The notes under the pieces: generated by a model
Told to the model about the DNA's origin: nothing
The model's input: only the letters and a program-made list of their open reading frames with translations
Database searches by the model: none
Shown here: positions 61,953 through 64,000 of the stretch, piece after piece
Numbering within the stretch: the first letter of the stretch is position 1
Layout of the letters: each line of letters begins with the position of its first letter
Translations under genes and position numbers: made by a program
Assembly (NCBI GenBank): GCA_965213765.1
Contig: OZ243926.1
Coordinates: 3,348,001-3,412,000, forward strand
Direction: 5' to 3'
Source: JAJDXO01 sp965213765
GTDB lineage: Bacteria; Pseudomonadota; Alphaproteobacteria; Rhodospirillales; UBA2165
Length of the DNA stretch: 64,000 bases

Positions 61953-62840
61953 CTAAACCATGCGGGCGAGGGAGCGGAGCACCGTTATCCGCGCCGTCAG
62001 CCAAGCCAGCAGACCGGTGGCCGGCAGCAGGAGGACAACGGCGATCCAGGCGCCGAGGCTCAAATCGATCCCCGGCAGCACCCCAAATCCAAGGAACTCC
62101 ACCAACACCCCCAACGCGATCAGCACGATTGCCGCCGATATGATCCCCATCGCCGCGCCGCGCAGGCCGAGCATCATCGACCGGACGGCAAACTGGGCGG
62201 CGATGTATCGGTCATGGGCGCCGATGAGGTGCATGACCTCGATTACTTCCCGATGGACGCCGAGCCCGGCCCGGGTGGTGAAGACGATGGTGCCGACGGT
62301 TGCCACGCCGACAAGCAGGAAAATTAACACCCCAATTGCTTCTGTAGAGCGCAGCGCCCGCAGGAAGCCGGACATCCAGGCACCATGATCGTCGACGGCG
62401 GCACCGGGCACGGCTCGCCTGAGGTGTTCGGTCAGGGTGGCGAGGGCCGGTATATCATCCCGATCGATTTCCACATCGATGATTTGAGGCAGCGGCAGCT
62501 GGCTCGCATCCGCGGCGGCGCCGAGCCATGGTTTCAACAGCTCGCGGACTTGGCGCGGCGGCAGCAGGGTAACCTCTTCGACCCCCTCGGTCGCCTCGAG
62601 AATTTTGATTGCCGCGGCGGCGCGCCGCTTATCGGTGCGTTCGTCCTCGCCTGCCGGGAGTTGAACCGTCAGGGTTTCGGAAAGACCCTTGTCCCATGTG
62701 CTCGCGAGGTCACTGAGCGCGAAAACCCCGGCCAATGTCAGAGAGGCCAGGAACACCATGAACGCGGTGAGCCAAGGCAGGTAGCGGCTGGAATCGTCGC
62801 GCTCAAAGGGCAGATCGGTCCGGCGGCTTAGGAGCGCCAT
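61953..62840 (-). CDS. ftsX: Cell division ABC transporter permease FtsX
   Basis: The 295-aa protein has four membrane helices: an N-terminal one (LTAFMVFLASLTLAGVFAL), two central ones and a C-terminal one (AWIAVVLLLPATGLLAWLTA), with a periplasmic domain between the first two. FtsEX activates amidases or other murein hydrolases during constriction. It starts two bases after ftsE. Confidence 0.92.
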   Translation of the reverse strand: MALLSRRTDLPFERDDSSRYLPWLTAFMVFLASLTLAGVFALSDLASTWDKGLSETLTVQLPAGEDERTDKRRAAAAIKILEATEGVEEVTLLPPRQVRELLKPWLGAAADASQLPLPQIIDVEIDRDDIPALATLTEHLRRAVPGAAVDDHGAWMSGFLRALRSTEAIGVLIFLLVGVATVGTIVFTTRAGLGVHREVIEVMHLIGAHDRYIAAQFAVRSMMLGLRGAAMGIISAAIVLIALGVLVEFLGFGVLPGIDLSLGAWIAVVLLLPATGLLAWLTARITVLRSLARMV

Positions 62841-62842
62841 GG

Positions 62843-63565
62843 TTAGAGCCTCCTTGAGCGGGGCAAGGTTTCCACCGTCGCGGCCGGTTCGGACTCCCTG
62901 TCCTCGATGGAAAGACGGCCGCCCTCAAGATGCATGATCGGGTGCAGCGAGGAAGAGATGAGGCTCTTGTTGTGGGTGGCGATAACCACCGTCGTGCCGA
63001 GCCTATTCAGCTCCTCGAACAGATGGAGCAGACGCGCGGCAATGCGGTCATCCACATTTCCCGTCGGTTCATCGGCGAGCAGCAGCTTGGGTTGGGAGAT
63101 CACCGCCCGGGCGATGGCGACGCGCTGCTGCTGGCCACCTGACAGCGTCTCCGGCCATGCGGCCATATTCTCTTCCAGCCCGACCCAGGTGAGCAACTCC
63201 TCGACATGTTTCTTGATCTCCTTTTCTCTCATGCCGGATACCCGCAACGGCAGAGCGACATTGTCGAACGCGGTTTGATGGGACAGGAGGCGGAATTCCT
63301 GGAACACCACACCGATGCGGCGGCGTAGCGTCGGATAGTCGTCGCGGCGGAGGGAGGCGATGTCGCGACCGAAGAGGGATACGGAACCACGGGTCGGTTT
63401 TTTCGCCAGGTACATCAGGCGCATCAACGACGACTTCCCGGCGCCGCTTTCACCCGTAAGGAAATGGAACGAGCCCGGGGTCAGGGTGAATGACAGGTCC
63501 TGCAACACCTCGGGGCCCATCCCGTAGCGCAGGCCGACGGTTTGAAATCGGACGATTTCATCCAT
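62843..63565 (-). CDS. ftsE: Cell division ATP-binding protein FtsE
   Basis: The 240-aa ABC ATPase has Walker A LTGESGAGKSSLMRL, signature LSGGQQQRVAIARA, and Walker B LLLADEPTGNVDD. These are close to the FtsE consensus. ATG 63565 (MDEIVRFQTVGL) was chosen; the longer frame extends 18 codons without homology. It is the first gene of the ftsE-ftsX-ydcF-plsC group and diverges from a zinc-ribbon gene. Confidence 0.95.
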   Translation of the reverse strand: MDEIVRFQTVGLRYGMGPEVLQDLSFTLTPGSFHFLTGESGAGKSSLMRLMYLAKKPTRGSVSLFGRDIASLRRDDYPTLRRRIGVVFQEFRLLSHQTAFDNVALPLRVSGMREKEIKKHVEELLTWVGLEENMAAWPETLSGGQQQRVAIARAVISQPKLLLADEPTGNVDDRIAARLLHLFEELNRLGTTVVIATHNKSLISSSLHPIMHLEGGRLSIEDRESEPAATVETLPRSRRL

Positions 63566-63700
63566 GAGTCGCGGAACTCGGTTCGTTGATTTGGTGACCG
63601 CAGAATGGCACGGGGTCAAATGTCCCGTCCAGGGCGACGCGGGACGGCGTCTTGGCAGCCGGGCCGAATTTCAATTCCCTTTCGGACCTCTGGGGCGAGG

Positions 63701-63729
63701 TTGCGGTAAAATCGGCATTTACCTATAAG
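63701..63729 (+). promoter_or_regulatory. Predicted sigma70 promoter of the zinc-ribbon gene
   Basis: TTGCGG (63701-63706), 17-base spacer, TATAAG (63724-63729). It lies in the 193-bp divergent gap with ftsE, 30 bases upstream of the ATG. Confidence 0.55.
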
Positions 63730-63758
63730 TAATTGAACATTCAACAGAACTTGCGGCA

Positions 63759-64000
63759 ATGCGCATCACCTGTCCGTCCTGCTCGACTTCATACGATGTC
63801 GACGGTTCCTTATTCGGCGATCAAGGTAGGTCAGTCCGCTGCACCAATTGTGGTCACCAGTGGCTTCAGGCGCGAATCGACGATCCGGCAGCCCAACCCG
63901 CCCCGCCGCCGCAGCCCGCTTATCCGGCCCCCTATCCGCCGCCCGGCTACGGATCACCGCCCGGATATCCGCCGTCTGGTTATCCGCCCCAGCCATATCC
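63759..64000 (+). CDS. Zinc-ribbon (MJ0042-type) protein, 3'-truncated by window edge
   Basis: The first 80 codons are visible. The N-terminus MRITCPSCSTSYDVDG...VRCTNCGHQW is a two-CxxC zinc ribbon of the MJ0042 type. It is followed by a proline/tyrosine-rich region with PPGYGSPPGYPPSGYPP repeats. Such proteins often carry a downstream membrane helix and DUF3426-like domain, which cannot be seen here. Confidence 0.85.
   Translation, partial: MRITCPSCSTSYDVDGSLFGDQGRSVRCTNCGHQWLQARIDDPAAQPAPPPQPAYPAPYPPPGYGSPPGYPPSGYPPQPY

Overview
The window is a GC-rich segment of an alphaproteobacterial chromosome, most like the Rhodospirillales and relatives. Supporting signs are the murB-ddl-ftsQ-ftsA-ftsZ-lpxC order, a split ATP synthase Fo operon with paired b and b' subunits, a CcrM-type GANTC methyltransferase, a DciA-MutY-DsbA-SMC block, ETF plus ETF-QO, and a B12-dependent ribonucleotide reductase. 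I assign no species.

Layout. 1-6.7 kb: end of the division and cell-wall cluster (murB partial, ddl, ftsQ, ftsA, ftsZ, lpxC), closed by a clear intrinsic terminator. 6.8-11.5 kb: bamD, recN, ligA. 11.5-12.9 kb: a TIR-bordered miniature element, then a luciferase-like monooxygenase. 12.9-15.4 kb (minus): atpI-B-E-F'-F behind a good sigma70-type promoter. 15.6-21.5 kb: smc, dsbA-like and dciA on minus, mutY on plus. 21.6-26.2 kb: a three-subunit molybdenum oxidoreductase resembling cytoplasmic sulfite dehydrogenase SoeABC. 26.2-28.8 kb (minus): a 3HCDH / opine-dehydrogenase-like / cupin operon. 28.8-34.5 kb: an accessory island of two nearly identical 1169-bp IS5-family copies, GC-rich hairpin repeats, a truncated IS4-family transposase and two small genes. 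34.5-38 kb: acyl-CoA ligase, thiolase and a secreted lectin-like protein. 38.1-39.4 kb: tRNA-Gln(TTG), a miniature element and an IS630-family IS. 39.4-50.6 kb: ispE, a TPR protein, ETF-QO, family-4 UDG, a lytic transglycosylase, MoaB, two rSAM-associated transferases, a PA0069-type radical SAM protein and an acidic protein. 50.6-64 kb: DUF952, a second miniature-element family, a CPA2 antiporter, rnhB, ccrM, a 3-hydroxybutyryl-CoA dehydrogenase, etfAB, a cobalamin adenosyltransferase, nrdJ, plsC, ydcF, ftsX, ftsE and the start of a zinc-ribbon protein.

How the genes connect. EtfAB and ETF-QO pass electrons from acyl-CoA dehydrogenation to ubiquinone, matching the acyl-CoA ligase, thiolase and two hydroxyacyl-CoA dehydrogenase-type genes. 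The PduO-type adenosyltransferase makes the cofactor needed by NrdJ. CcrM, DciA, LigA, SMC, RecN, MutY, UDG and RNase HII are replication, cell-cycle and repair functions. FtsE/FtsX and FtsQ/A/Z belong to the divisome.

Most of the window is ordinary core genome. The most unusual material is in the mobile and repeat layer: two families of TA-flanked miniature elements that repeatedly lie at the 3' ends of genes and supply or preserve their stop codons; an IS5 pair whose flanks look exchanged, as expected if a 2.8-kb circle had recombined into a resident IS; a dense cluster of five GANTC sites just before ccrM; and two perfect DnaA boxes upstream of the nrdJ promoter. I found no CRISPR array, prophage or clear new defence system.
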